A stretch of DNA of 64,000 nt from Hyphomicrobiales bacterium (GCA_900470805.1 UCCA01000005.1:176014-240013); one strand, 5' to 3'. Positions 36,777 to 46,119 are shown, counted from the first letter of the stretch. Program-made: numbers and translations. The notes: generated from the letters alone by a model not told the origin.

Positions 36777-36980
36777 ATGGACACTCTCAACACCACAAAA
36801 AGCAGCCAACCGGCAATTCTTGATCGGACGGCTCCCCGCCTTTTATTCACCGTCGAAATCATTCCGCCGGAACGTGACGACCCTCGCGCGGCCTCCATGC
36901 AAGTCTGCCTCTGTTGTGGGCGTCGTTCTCAGCTCGATCAGGACAGTTGCGGCATATGCGAAGCTTGCCTCGCGCCATGA
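36777..36980 (+). CDS. Small cysteine-rich protein
   Basis: 67 residues from ATG 36777. The N-terminal half is polar; the C-terminal half has MQVCLCCGRRSQLDQDSCGICEACLAP with six cysteines spaced C-x-C-C and C-x-x-C-x-x-C, so a zinc-binding knuckle is likely (inference). No family is recognised. It lies upstream of a stress-promoter-driven membrane protein. Confidence 0.55.
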   Translation: MDTLNTTKSSQPAILDRTAPRLLFTVEIIPPERDDPRAASMQVCLCCGRRSQLDQDSCGICEACLAP

Positions 36981-37114
36981 GGCCCGGCTAACTTCCATCG
37001 CCGTCCGGCGCGACAACGTTACGGAAACGACCGTAGTCGTCATTGTTGCATCTCGTCGGCCGATTTGCGTTCGGGCCAGATCGCCGCCCTTGGAACGTAT
37101 GTCCTCGCAAGATG

Positions 37115-37139
37115 GGAACCAGATTCAGACACGTAGGTT
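37115..37139 (+). promoter_or_regulatory. EcfG-type promoter of single-TM protein gene
   Basis: GGAAC 37115-37119, 17 bases, GTT 37137-37139, 25 bases before ATG 37165. Confidence 0.7.
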
Positions 37140-37164
37140 TACCTCTTTAATGGAGCGCCAACCC

Positions 37165-37413
37165 ATGACTGATCACGACGACGACCCGTATGGCTCGGCA
37201 GACAAGACGACCTCTTATGAGGCGCAGGGCCACCGCGGCGCCCGCGCGGGCAAAGCGCGCTCTGCATGGGCTTTCGGGATAGCCGCTATTTTCCTGCTAG
37301 GACTCGGCGCATGGATTCTGCTTCGTCCTCATGCGGACAGCAATCCACCAGTAGCCGCCTCGATAGGCAATGGTGTCACGACTGGATCCAATCCTCCAAA
37401 GAAGGCGTGGTAG
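37165..37413 (+). CDS. Single-pass membrane protein, 82 aa
   Basis: Start MTDHDDDPYGSADKTTS at 37165, then a basic stretch (HRGARAGKARSAW) and one membrane helix (AFGIAAIFLLGLGAWILL), with a short polar tail predicted outside. The charge pattern puts the N-terminus in the cytoplasm. It resembles in layout the protein at 44734-45126; both are preceded by EcfG-type promoters. Function unknown. Confidence 0.72.
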   Translation: MTDHDDDPYGSADKTTSYEAQGHRGARAGKARSAWAFGIAAIFLLGLGAWILLRPHADSNPPVAASIGNGVTTGSNPPKKAW

Positions 37414-37447
37414 GGCAGAGCGCATCGGCGTCGGCCACAAGGCCTGC

Positions 37448-37472
37448 GGAACTTGCGTCCATAACCGGCGTT
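37448..37472 (+). promoter_or_regulatory. EcfG-type promoter of 37510 gene
   Basis: GGAAC 37448-37452, 17 bases, GTT 37470-37472 preceded by C; 37 bases before ATG 37510. Confidence 0.68.
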
Positions 37473-37509
37473 TGGTTGCGTAACTCTGCGAGAAGAAGGC
37501 TGTGCCGAG

Positions 37510-37917
37510 ATGGTCGAGGAAAACAAGATCGTGGAAGTCACGGTGCTGACTGACGACGGTGGGCAGTTGCCAATCGGCATCATGAATGCAAAACAAGCGC
37601 TCTATCTTCCCGAGGAACTGGACGTTTCGATTTCCCATCCTGACGGAGAGGAGGGATTGCCCGACGGACTGATCGATCGGCAGGGTCTTCGGACATTGAC
37701 CGAGCCGTGGGTCGAGCCGATGGACATCATTTTCCCATCGCCGATAAGCGAAGAGGCGGTCGACCGTATAGACGAAGCGAAAGCGCTTGCTAGCAGGGTG
37801 TTGTCCGAGATCGTAGCTTCTGCAGTCGAGGCAGGCTGGCCCGCAGAAGAAATCGTCAATGCTCTGATCGAGGCGGCTCGTTCGCTTGAACACGTTGAAC
37901 CAATTCATCAAAACTGA
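37510..37917 (+). CDS. Hypothetical protein, 135 aa
   Basis: Acidic soluble protein with a beta-rich N-terminal half (VEVTVLTDDGGQLPIGIMNAKQALYLPEELDVSI) and a helical C-terminus (VDRIDEAKALASRVLSEIVASAVEAGWPAEEIVNALIEAA cut into two helices). The end resembles the protein at 6153-6395. No family is recognised. Driven by its own EcfG-type promoter, so a stress role is likely by inference. Confidence 0.68.
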   Translation: MVEENKIVEVTVLTDDGGQLPIGIMNAKQALYLPEELDVSISHPDGEEGLPDGLIDRQGLRTLTEPWVEPMDIIFPSPISEEAVDRIDEAKALASRVLSEIVASAVEAGWPAEEIVNALIEAARSLEHVEPIHQN

Positions 37918-37979
37918 GCGCCGAGCCTCCGTAACGGCGGAACAGGCCCGAACGCCGTGTCTGCTACTAGCCGGGCCAG

Positions 37980-38237
37980 GTGCCGGCGGGGGGCCAGAGC
38001 AACGATGTCGTCCACATCACAGACATGTTTACGACGCTGACCAACTGGGCAGGAGCTCCGCCTCCCGGAGACCGCGTCATCGACGGCGTCGATCAACGAG
38101 CTTTCTTCGAGGGGCGGGAACCGCACTCCGCTCGCGAAGGCTTCCCGTTCTGGATGGGCGACGTCCTCTACGGCGTGAAATGGCAAAACTTCAAGTGTCG
38201 ATGTAATCGCAGCGTTCCTCACCAGAACCAGCGCTAA
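37980..38237 (+). pseudogene. Arylsulfatase C-terminal fragment
   Basis: The stretch DVVHITDMFTTLTNWAGAPPPGDRVIDGVDQRAFFEG followed by HSAREGFPFWMGDVLYGVKWQNFK is a C-terminal segment of an arylsulfatase-type enzyme. The catalytic N-terminal two thirds (with the formylglycine site) is absent and the last residues are unrelated. It is a deletion scar. Confidence 0.72.
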
Positions 38238-38309
38238 AGCTCGCGAGTGCCCACATCGTCAATCTGATCGTAAATCCGAAGGAGCGGAATGCGATCGAGG
38301 CTGATGGGT

Positions 38310-39035
38310 TCAGTCCTTCGTCGGAAGGCCACCGACATTCGCCTCGTAGTCGCGCTCCGGAATTCCGTAGGCGTCACCCGCCAACATCTTGAGACCGGCC
38401 CGGTCACGAATGATTATGGAGGCTCTGGAGGCCGTAATCAAATGCTTGCCCTCGAGAACATGGAGGGTTGTCGTTACACTCTGCCTCCGTACCGCAAGCA
38501 TGATGCCGATGAACTCGTGTGTCAGTTCGATATCGTTGCCCTCGGAACGGTCGTGACACATCAGCAGCCATCGGGCCAGACGCGCCTCGATTTGCTGGGT
38601 GGCGTTGGAGAAGGCCGTGTAGGCGACCTGGACCGACGCCGAATGGAGATAGCGAGCGAGCAAATTCCGAAGCGCGACGCTCTCCGCCATGGCAGCTTGG
38701 AGGCGAACATTCTCGATGCGGTGCCCGGTGCCCGGCACCTGCATGAAGACGTGGTAGGGACTCGAGTGGACACCGGAGACGCCTGCAGCGGGCGTCAATC
38801 CCTCCCGGCCGAACAGGCCAATTTCGGCGTCTGGTTCGGTCATCGACGGAACGACGACAGACCCAATCCCACTTTCTGGAAAATACGTGAAGTCTCCTGC
38901 CTTGCCGGGTTCGGCAAGGTTCAGGCTGCGGGGTAGATCCAGAAACTGGAGGTGCGGCGCTATGCTCGTCAGGTCGTCCCGGCCCATGCGGATGAGCAGG
39001 TTGTTTCGGTAAGGGGACGCGTTGGGAGTTTGCAT
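38310..39035 (-). CDS. Crp/Fnr-family transcription regulator
   Basis: 241 residues from ATG 39035 (AGGAAGAG site). N-terminal effector barrel (residues about 10-130, with AGDFTYFPESGIGSVV), RLARWLLMCHDRSEGNDIELTHEF, and a winged HTH (IMLAVRRQSVTTTLHVLEGKHLI). It is the intact relative of the relic at 22185-22650 and a cousin of 21182-21898. No FNR-type cysteines. It is divergent from the broken HWE kinase. Probably a stress or starvation regulator; ligand unknown. Confidence 0.9.
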   Translation of the reverse strand: MQTPNASPYRNNLLIRMGRDDLTSIAPHLQFLDLPRSLNLAEPGKAGDFTYFPESGIGSVVVPSMTEPDAEIGLFGREGLTPAAGVSGVHSSPYHVFMQVPGTGHRIENVRLQAAMAESVALRNLLARYLHSASVQVAYTAFSNATQQIEARLARWLLMCHDRSEGNDIELTHEFIGIMLAVRRQSVTTTLHVLEGKHLITASRASIIIRDRAGLKMLAGDAYGIPERDYEANVGGLPTKD

Positions 39036-39204
39036 GTTCGCTCTTCCTGATGAGGCAAGAGCAAATCGGATCTCCCAGCCGGTCGCGCCAGACGTCAGCA
39101 ACCGATAATCTACACTACGCGGCAATGATGTTTTCTTTACGATCCAAATTCCGAGACGCCATCCCTGACTAAAGCAAGTAGAGCTCAGTGACCAACAGCA
39201 AAGA

Positions 39205-40179
39205 ACGGAACCCCTCCAGCTTTGCAGTGCGATTAAAGCCGCGGGCGTGGCCTTTTGGACTTGGAACGTCGACGGCGACACGTTCGTGATGGACGAGATG
39301 GGGTATCAGCTATGGGACGTCTCACGAAACGGGGCGCTGACGTTCGAGCACCTGTCTGGAAAAATTCATCCAGCAGACCGCGACCGCGTACGCGCTGCGT
39401 TCGTTGCGACAAGGGCGATCGTTGGCCCCTACGAAATCGATTTTCGGATTTTGACCGAGGCCGCCAACGTGCGCTGGGTTTCCGCGCGTCGCGAGGGAGA
39501 CGACGCGGGCATCGTCGATCGCATAATGACGGGCATATTTTTTGGCTGACCGGACGCAAGCAAGCGGAAGAAGGACACGAGCTTCTGGCCGGCGACATGA
39601 GCCATCGCTTGAAGAGCCGGCTAGCGCTTGCCGCCGGTCTGTCGAACATGACCTCGCGATCCGCCGGCTCGAAGGAAGACGGCGAAAGCCCTAATCCAAA
39701 GGCTGACAGCTCTTGGCCGCGCTCACAATCTCGTTCGACCGTTACCCGGCGGACAGGGGACCGCCGCGCTCCTGGGCGATCTCTTCGCCGTCCTGCTCGC
39801 GCCGTATGACGACGAAGGTGCTTTTGCCGGGCGGATCAGAGTTGCGCTTCCACGCACCGGTGTAGGCGAGGGTGCCGCGACCCACCTCGCACTTGTCATC
39901 CACGAACTTGCCACGAACTCTCTGAAGTGCGGCTCTCTATCTGGCGCCACGGGAATGCTCAACGTCTCTGGTACGATCAAGGGTAATCTGGTGGAGCTCC
40001 TTTGGACCGAGCAAGGAGGGCCGGAAGTCAGCCCACCTACGGGGCCGTGAGGCTACGGTAGCATGCTCCTTCATCGTACAATCGAAGGTCCGCTCGATCG
40101 GACCATTGAGTACGGCTGGACAAAAAGGAGCATCACAGTGAGAATTCGAGTCGATCTGAAACGGCTAGCGAATTGGTAA
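39205..40179 (+). pseudogene. PAS-HWE histidine kinase, multiply broken
   Basis: Three frames are needed: a PAS domain (AFWTWNVDGDTFVMDEMGYQLWDVS to RWVSARREGDDAGIVD), the HWE phospho-acceptor region (GRKQAEEGHELLAGDMSHRLKSRLALAAGL, with H in MSHR), and the ATPase part (LVRPLPGGQGTAALLGDL, HLALVIHELATNSLKCGSLS, VELLWTEQGGPEV). Frames change near 39545 and 39690, and a TGA at 40048-40050 replaces the Glu codon expected in GPEGYGS. HWE kinases act upstream of PhyR/EcfG general-stress signalling in this group of bacteria. The gene is dead. Confidence 0.85.
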
Positions 40180-40208
40180 AAAAATCGGCGATCCCGAGGG
40201 TTCGCCGA
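40178..40208 (-). terminator. Rho-independent terminator after Mn-catalase
   Basis: On the minus strand TCGGCGA pairs with TCGCCGA (40208-40202 with 40191-40185), followed by seven T. It directly follows the Mn-catalase gene. Confidence 0.85.
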
Positions 40209-40236
40209 GCATCGCAACGTGAAGCGATCGTGGAAG

Positions 40237-41162
40237 CTAGCGAGACGCCTTGTAGAGCTTCTCGGCAATCTCGAACATTTCCTTAGGTGCGTAGTCAGGC
40301 GTAAACGCTGACGGAACCCCCACGAGCTGTTGAATCTTGCCGCCCTCGGGCATGCCGTCGACGACTTCCAGTTCACCGGGTGGATCGAGCGGTAGTGCGA
40401 CTTCGCCATTCCCCCAAATACCTGACATTTCCTTGTAGTCGTTCGGGCTGAACGTATAGAGACGGCGATGCGAACCCTCGTCCAGGTACTTCTGGCATTC
40501 GGGAATGTTCCCCAGCGGGATGTTCGGCGTCGGCAGGAATTTCTTGACGTCGACGCCCGTGATCTTCTCTAGCGCAAGCGCATAGGCGTGAGCATGAACC
40601 GAACCGCGTACGAGCAGGTAGCCGCACACTTCACGACCGGTTGGATCGGAGAGGGTTTCGTAGACACGAAGCTTATGAAGTCTCGCGCCGCATTCGAGAT
40701 GGAAGTTGTGCAGCAGGTCGACGACGACGTTGCCGGTCGTGGTGATGAAGTCGTTGTTCCACGAAACGCCGTTGCTGTTGACCGGCATTGCCCCGCCGCC
40801 GCCCGACAAGAAGGCAGCCGCCAGCCGAATATCCTTCATACCTTCCCAAGGAGCGCCTGAAATGTCGCCGCCGTCGCCGACGTCGCCATCCGGGATGTCT
40901 GGGCCGTTGTTGAGCATCGCGACGCCGTTGCTGACCAGCTCGACGTGACCGAGTTCTTCGGCCGTGATGCTGGCGACGAGACTATAGAATGGACGCAGCT
41001 TCTCCTTAGAGCGAAAGTTGAAGCTTGGAACATATAGTTCCCCAGCGTTGACATCTCGCCATACTTGCCGCCAAGCAGCTCCTGAAGTGCTGCGGCGGCG
41101 TTTGGATCGGCACGTTTCGGCGCTGGCAGCTCCGCCTGGAGCTGGTCTACTCGCATAAACAT
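40237..41162 (-). pseudogene. Manganese catalase, frameshifted near its start
   Basis: Di-manganese catalases destroy hydrogen peroxide. The start MFMRVDQLQAELPAPK (41162) to GNYMFQ is in one frame; one base is missing in the CAAGCTTC stretch near 41025-41032, and the remaining 250 residues (EELGHVELVSNGVAML, HNFHLECGARLHKLRVYE, GSVHAHAYALALEKITG) continue in another frame to 40237. The metal-binding Glu and His residues and the C-terminal region are present. The gene has its own EcfG-type promoter and a strong terminator. It is dead unless the indel is an assembly error. Confidence 0.9.
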
Positions 41163-41192
41163 TGGATCATCCTTTCAATGGAGACAGCGGCA

Positions 41193-41217
41193 AACCTGTA
41201 GTTGAGACCGTTGTTCC
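41193..41217 (-). promoter_or_regulatory. EcfG-type promoter of Mn-catalase
   Basis: Minus-strand GGAAC (41217-41213), 17 bases, GTT (41195-41193), 31 bases before ATG 41162. Divergent to the promoter at 41294. Confidence 0.75.
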
Positions 41218-41293
41218 TCGCGCTCGCCGATAAATTTCGGAATGGCCAAACTTATTTCTTGAAACCTTCCGATAACGAATGAATCGCAGCCGC

Positions 41294-41318
41294 GGAACAT
41301 AGCTCTCAACTGGAGGTT
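41294..41318 (+). promoter_or_regulatory. EcfG-type promoter of DUF4142 gene
   Basis: GGAAC 41294-41298, 17 bases, GTT 41316-41318, 26 bases before ATG 41345. Confidence 0.75.
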
Positions 41319-41344
41319 CAGGTCGACAAGGGAGTTTAAAACAC

Positions 41345-41848
41345 ATGAAAATCTCGAAAATGCTACCCATCGTACTTGCAGCGACCCTCGCGGGGACGGT
41401 CTGTATCGCGGCAGACGACCCAAGGAAGGCAGCTCAGGCTTTCGCCACGGCAGCGGCGTCCGCTAACATGTTTGAAATAGAAGCCGCCAAAGTCGAAGCC
41501 GCAAAAGGTAAGGACGGCCCTGCCAAGCAGTTTGCGGCAGACATGCTCAAGGATCACGCCAAGGCCGGTCGAGAGTTGGAAGCCGCTGCGAAGGCGGATG
41601 GAATGACCGTTCCAACCTCTATCGATGCCGAAAGCAAGAAGAAGGTCGATGCCCTGGCTTCCGCTGACAGCGCAAACCTCGATCAGGCGTATCTCTCAAC
41701 GCAGCTAACGGCCCATCAAGAAGCCGTCAAGCTGTTCGAAAACTATTCAAAAACTGGTCCAGACGGGCAGCTTAAAAATACCGCTGGCAAGATCTTGCCC
41801 GATCTACGAATGCATCTGGTGCGCGTCCAGGGCCTGACCTCCAAGTAA
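41345..41848 (+). CDS. Exported DUF4142 protein
   Basis: 167 residues: signal peptide ending VCIAA, then an all-helical ferritin-like DUF4142 domain (FATAAASANMFEIEAAKVEAAKG, FAADMLKDHAKAGRELEAA, and a final helix DLRMHLVRVQGL). A paralogue of 28328-28858 with the same promoter type. Divergent from the Mn-catalase gene, which fits a role in oxidative or desiccation stress (inference). Confidence 0.9.
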   Translation: MKISKMLPIVLAATLAGTVCIAADDPRKAAQAFATAAASANMFEIEAAKVEAAKGKDGPAKQFAADMLKDHAKAGRELEAAAKADGMTVPTSIDAESKKKVDALASADSANLDQAYLSTQLTAHQEAVKLFENYSKTGPDGQLKNTAGKILPDLRMHLVRVQGLTSK

Positions 41849-42121
41849 GAGATTGTCTCACCGAAAAGAATAATGACTTCGAGGAGGGGCCACGACAATC
41901 CCTGCTTGAAACCCAGGTAATCTATGGCCAGCAGATCCCTCATTGAAGGTCTCGAGATCGACAGCGTCACCTCGCGCGAGCTGGACGGGATCTCTCCCGT
42001 CTGTCTCCGCAGGCAGCCCCCACATCGTGCCGACGACCTTCCATGTTTCCTTGGCGTCTTCTCGGACCTAGTACCACGAGGGGAGGGCAAAGGTGCGATG
42101 GTGGAATGCATAGGTTTGGAT
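41849..42121. other. Gene-poor stretch, nothing recognised
   Basis: No supportable gene. Downstream end of the orphan transcript predicted from 42325-42349 would lie at its right border. Confidence 0.35.
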
Positions 42122-42319
42122 TCAAAAGACATGACGGGGCTTACAGCCCGACGGGTTCGTGCGACCATTCCTGCTAACGACGGATCGAGGACGGCATTCG
42201 CGCGAGAATCGGTCGCGACGCCGACGGCTCCTGCACCTCGATGTGCGTTCGCCGCTCCTTCGCTCTTTCAACCGACTACCGCAGCAGTTCGCAAGATTTG
42301 CTCTGGTGCCCATGCGAAC
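42122..42319 (-). ncRNA. Possible stress-induced transcript
   Basis: The EcfG-type promoter at 42349-42325 points into this stretch. The only minus-strand frame (42379-42122) is Arg/Ser-rich without a family. A GGGCT/AGCCC hairpin followed by CTTTT near 42117-42140 could end the RNA. Candidate non-coding RNA of about 200 bases, or a decayed gene. Confidence 0.35.
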
Positions 42320-42324
42320 CCGAA

Positions 42325-42349
42325 AACAAAACCAGAGGCGGGCGGTTCC
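42325..42349 (-). promoter_or_regulatory. Orphan EcfG-type promoter
   Basis: Minus-strand GGAAC (42349-42345), 17 bases, GTT (42327-42325), in the intergenic region upstream of treZ but pointing away from it. Confidence 0.5.
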
Positions 42350-42379
42350 TGAACCGCATTTGCATTGGGGTGAAACCAC

Positions 42380-44152
42380 ATGTCTCAGCTATCTTACGGA
42401 CCTCTCGTCGATGATGCGGGCGTGACTTTCAGAATTTGGGCGCCCAAGCAGGAAGTCTTGCACCTGAGGCTCGCTGGCCTGCCCGACATTGCGATGCAGG
42501 CCGCTCCAAACGGCTGGCATACAATACGTGTTGAAGGGCTCGCGCCTGGCGTGCGCTACAGCTTTGTACTGGACAACGGGCTCGTGGTTCCAGATCCGGC
42601 ATCGCGGTTCCAGCCCGAAGACGTTCACGGTCCAAGCGAGGTGGCGAACGATACCAAGTTCAAGTGGACCTCGTCGGCATGGTCAGGCAGACCGTGGAAC
42701 CAGATGGTAATATACGAACTCCAAGTAGGGACTTTTACCCAAGATGGCACTTTTCTCGCGGCTATCGAGCGTCTCGAGCATCTAAGCGAGCTTGGCGTCA
42801 CCGCGATTCAGCTCATGCCCGTCAACGATTTCCGAGGTTAGTGCGGTTGGGGCTATGATGGAGTACTACCGTACGCACCGGAAAGCAGTTACGGCCGCCC
42901 CGTTGACCTGAAGGTGTTCATCGACGCCGCTCACCAGCACGGAATCAGCGTCTTCCTGGACGTCGTCTACAATCACTTCGGTCCGGATGGAGATCACATT
43001 CCTGCCTACGCGCCCCTGTTCACAGACAAGCATGCGTCGCCTTGGGGCGATGGCGTGAATTACGACGACGAGGGTTCCGAGGAGATTCGAAAATTCGTTG
43101 TCGAAAATGTGGTGTACTGGATCTCCGAGTTCCACGTCGATGGTTTGCGGTTTGATGCGGTCCACGCCATCAAAGATGACAGCGACGAACATTTGCTACA
43201 TGTGATTGCAAGAGAGGCAAGAGCCGCGGCGGCTGGCCGCTTCCTTCATCTCATTGTCGAGAATGAAGATAACTCCGCTGAACTGCTCGAAAGGCACGCC
43301 GACGGCGAGCCAATTCTCTACACCGCGCAATGGAACGATGATATTCACCACGTCCTGCACGCTGCGGCTACCGAAGAGGATTTCGGTTACTATGCGGACT
43401 TCGCTCACGACGTCGCGAAGATAACACGGGCTCTCACGGAAGGGTTCGTCCATCAAGGTGAGCTGATGCCATATCGAGAAAGCCCTCGTGGGCAGCCCAG
43501 CGGACATCTTCCGCCGACAGCATTCATCTCCTTCATTCAGAACCATGATCAAGTTGGCAATCGCGCGTTTGGCGATCGTTTGTCAGAAACCGCATCGATC
43601 GAAGCGATCAGAGCGCTGGCCAGCGTCTACCTTCCCATGCTGCAGATACCGATGATCTTCATGGGGGAGGAGTGGAAAGCCGGCAGCCCGTTCCCCTACT
43701 TCTGCGACTTTGATGATGGATTGAATGAAAGTGTTCGGAAAGGAAGGCGCGAAGAGGTGTCAAGACTGCCAGGTTTCGATGACGACAGTGCGGCGACAAC
43801 ACCGGATCCGACCAGCGCCGATACCTTCCTTTCGGCAACGCTGGACTGGAGCGAGCTTAAGCATCCGGAAAGCATGGCGATGCTTGCGCTCTACCAAAAC
43901 CTGATCGAACTACGTCGGCGTGAGGTAGTTCCTCATCTCGACCTTTTTCGCGCAGAGGCGGGAGATGCGCCAAACGGCAGCATCGACGTAACCTGGAAGA
44001 TTGGGGAAACGCAACGACTCCGGCTTGTGGCCAACTTGTCCCCTGATCATCGAGTGATCGCGGATCCGCCTGGGGGCAGACGCGTTTGGGAAATCGGGCT
44101 TGTTAGCGACAAGGGCCTGGGCCCCTGGTCTGTCATTTGGACCGCAACTTGA
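42380..44152 (+). pseudogene. treZ: Malto-oligosyltrehalose trehalohydrolase with in-frame amber stop
   Basis: TreZ releases trehalose from the reducing end made by TreY. The frame 42380-44152 (about 590 codons) shows the N-terminal beta domain (GVTFRIWAPKQEVLHLRL), GH13 core with DVVYNHFG, GLRFDAVHAIKDD, ENEDN and FIQNHDQVGNRAFGDR, and the C-terminal domain. Codon 42839-42841 is TAG in DFRG-stop-CGWGYDGV, where an amino acid is expected, and the next codon is TGC instead of the usual CGC. Both halves share a frame, so this is a nonsense mutation. TreY and TreX are not seen. Reinitiation at 42914 would lack the N-terminal domain. Confidence 0.92.
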
Positions 44153-44165
44153 GGAAGCGAAACCT

Positions 44166-44469
44166 TTGATCGCCGATATAGCCTTTCACAAATTGCCGGT
44201 GGATGAACGCCAGGCTATCCTCGAGCGTCTCGCGCTGACCCTGGAACGAAATGCAACCTGGGCTGCGGAGGAAGGTGACGCCGCGCTGGAAATGGTCATG
44301 CAGTCGATCGGGACCGCACTACTTTTGGTCGCAGGGGATCTTGCTGTCAGCGACATCGAGCTTGCCCAGGATAGCGGCGCGCGCGCTCAACCTGATTATC
44401 ACCTTTCATTGCCGCAATCCGGAGCACCCGGTAAGACTTAGTTTGCATTGCCTGGAAGCCTTTGTCTGA
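44166..44469 (+). pseudogene. Frameshifted paralogue of the 17174 gene
   Basis: TTG start at 44166, then IADIAFHKLPVDERQAILERLALTLERNATWAAEEGDA, close to the 17174-17458 protein. Near 44375 the sequence changes frame: the end ALNLIITFHCRNPEHPVRLSLHCLEAF aligns with the end of the paralogue but lies one frame over. It follows treZ by 13 bases and was probably cotranscribed with it. Function unknown. Confidence 0.65.
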
Positions 44470-44685
44470 AACGTCTGGCGTCGCCTAAGCAACAGTCCCT
44501 GACCACGGAGTGTCATCGCGGAACGGTTCCGGTTTTTTTGGCTCCCCGACGCCTGGTTTTCGCAAAAGGATCCTCGACACGCTGGAGTGCCAGCATCTCG
44601 AACGATTTACAACCTCACGGGCATGAAGTGGTATCCAGGGTGAAGCTCATCCCCAACGTCAGATGTCGCAACGCCAACGCTGGTC

Positions 44686-44710
44686 GGAACAGGGACGACG
44701 CATTTACGTT
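44686..44710 (+). promoter_or_regulatory. EcfG-type promoter of 44734 gene
   Basis: GGAAC 44686-44690, 17 bases, GTT 44708-44710 preceded by C; 23 bases before ATG 44734. Confidence 0.75.
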
Positions 44711-44733
44711 ACATGGGCAGGAGGAACACGAAT

Positions 44734-45126
44734 ATGACACCAAATTTACCCAGAGATGGCACGCCCGACACGACAGCGGCTGCGGGAGTCACAGAAGCAC
44801 CGGTTACCGAAACCGCTAAAGAAGCTCGGCAAGGTCAGCTAGGCAAGCCGGTTTTCATTGTGTTGATAAGCGGACTGATATTGGCGCTCATTGCCTGGGG
44901 AGGCGTCGAGATCTGGGGCGAGAGCATCGATAAGGATCGGCCTGCGGCGTCTGCGGCATCAGATCCGGTTAAGAATCAGCCGTCGGGGGCAGGAACATTC
45001 GATGACAACGCATCGGATGGAAGTAGCCGTGCTCCAGAGGCTACAGACCGTTCGCCCGCACCTTCTGGCAGTGGGAGCGGCCCGACACAGGTCACCACTC
45101 CTACAGGAACGGAGAAAGTTCAGTGA
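44734..45126 (+). CDS. Single-pass membrane protein with disordered tail
   Basis: 130 residues from ATG 44734, behind GGAGGAACACG. A polar N-terminus (TPDTTAAAGVTEAPVTETAKEARQGQ) precedes one membrane helix (PVFIVLISGLILALIAWGGVEIW), then a Ser/Pro/Thr/Ala-rich periplasmic tail. Similar in layout to the protein at 37165-37413. The tail looks cell-wall-spanning or disordered. Function unknown; its promoter suggests a general-stress envelope role. Confidence 0.75.
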   Translation: MTPNLPRDGTPDTTAAAGVTEAPVTETAKEARQGQLGKPVFIVLISGLILALIAWGGVEIWGESIDKDRPAASAASDPVKNQPSGAGTFDDNASDGSSRAPEATDRSPAPSGSGSGPTQVTTPTGTEKVQ

Positions 45127-45409
45127 CATTAAACTTAGGACCGCCTTGGTGGCGTCAGCGGGGCTTTGAAGGACGTGGGCAGACAACGCCCAGTAGTCCG
45201 CAGCAAGGGAACCTCGCTCGGTAGCCAACGATCTTATCGGTAAGTGCGTCCAATCGACTGGGACTAGGCAAGGCTCCGCGTCCGACACCTGTCGCAGGAC
45301 CAGTTATCCTATCCTATCTCAAAGCCGCTTGCGTCTCAGTCTCGCGAACGACAGAGAAGCGCCGATGAAACACCGGAATCCGTGCCCGTGCTGAACCATC
45401 GGTCCCGTC

Positions 45410-45799
45410 ATGCCCGTTCGTAGCGCAGGCCTCCTTGTGTTTCGACGAGCGTCCGGCGTGCTCGAGGTTCTAATCGTTCATCCCGGCGGCCCCATCTGGG
45501 CGAAGAAGGACGAGAGCGCTTGGTCGATCCCAAAAGCGATGGTCGACCCGGGCGAGAGCGACTTTGAAGCAGCTGTCCGGGAGAGCCGCGAGGAACTGGG
45601 CGTCGACGTCGATGGAGAGTTCGTGGCGCTGGGCGAGTATCGACAGCCGAGCGGGAAGATGGTGTCCGCGCGGTGCGTCGAAGCCGATCCGCAACTCGTC
45701 CTCTACGACATCTAGAGTTCGATGCCCGCAATGGAGTGGCCGCCAAGGTCGGGTCAGCAAAAAAGCTTTCCCGAGGTGGACTACAGGATGGCTCGATAG
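45410..45799 (+). pseudogene. NUDIX hydrolase, frameshifted at the C-terminus
   Basis: Starts MPVRSAGLLVFRRASGVLEVLIVHPGGPIWAKKDE and contains a Nudix box (GESDFEAAVRESREELGV) that is intact except for a Ser where a hydrophobic residue is usual after RE. The frame ends at 45715 (DPQLVLYDI), while the expected C-terminal part (MEWPPRSGQQKSFPEVDYRMAR) continues in the next frame to TAG 45797-45799. The catalytic part is present; the C-terminal helix is lost. Substrate class: nucleoside diphosphate derivative. Confidence 0.8.
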
Positions 45800-45837
45800 C
45801 AATCCTGTGTAGAATGCCACAAACTACAATTCAATCT

Positions 45838-46119
45838 TTAATTGAATTTACTGTTAGCGGGATGCTCGCTAGCTAGCTTTGCCTCGGTCGTGGCGGCCGG
45901 CTCAAAATTCACGTCTTTTTCCGATCGACCTCGGCCGTAGCGTGGCTTCCACCCACGGACCATCCCGAAGCTCAGGGCTGTTCTGCGAGGGCCAATTGCG
46001 ACGTAGATGGCGGATATCCCCAAGCAAGACTGCGACGGTCGGGAGCACATTGCGTTGTGCCAGGCGAACCCTGTTTCGACTTCTAAATCAAGATCTTCCT
46101 TACTCATTGGTAACATCAA
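45838..46119 (-). CDS. Doubtful hypothetical protein
   Basis: A 93-residue frame on the minus strand with mixed composition (EVETGFAWHNAMCSRPSQSCLGISAIYVAIGPRR). I see no domain; it overlaps the 46116-46283 gene by four bases at its start. It could be a real downstream gene of that unit or a chance frame. Confidence 0.25.
   Translation of the reverse strand: MMLPMSKEDLDLEVETGFAWHNAMCSRPSQSCLGISAIYVAIGPRRTALSFGMVRGWKPRYGRGRSEKDVNFEPAATTEAKLASEHPANSKFN

Noticed and set aside
43908..43932. GGAAC-N17-GTT on the minus strand
   Set aside because: It is antisense within treZ with no minus-strand feature downstream; treated as chance.
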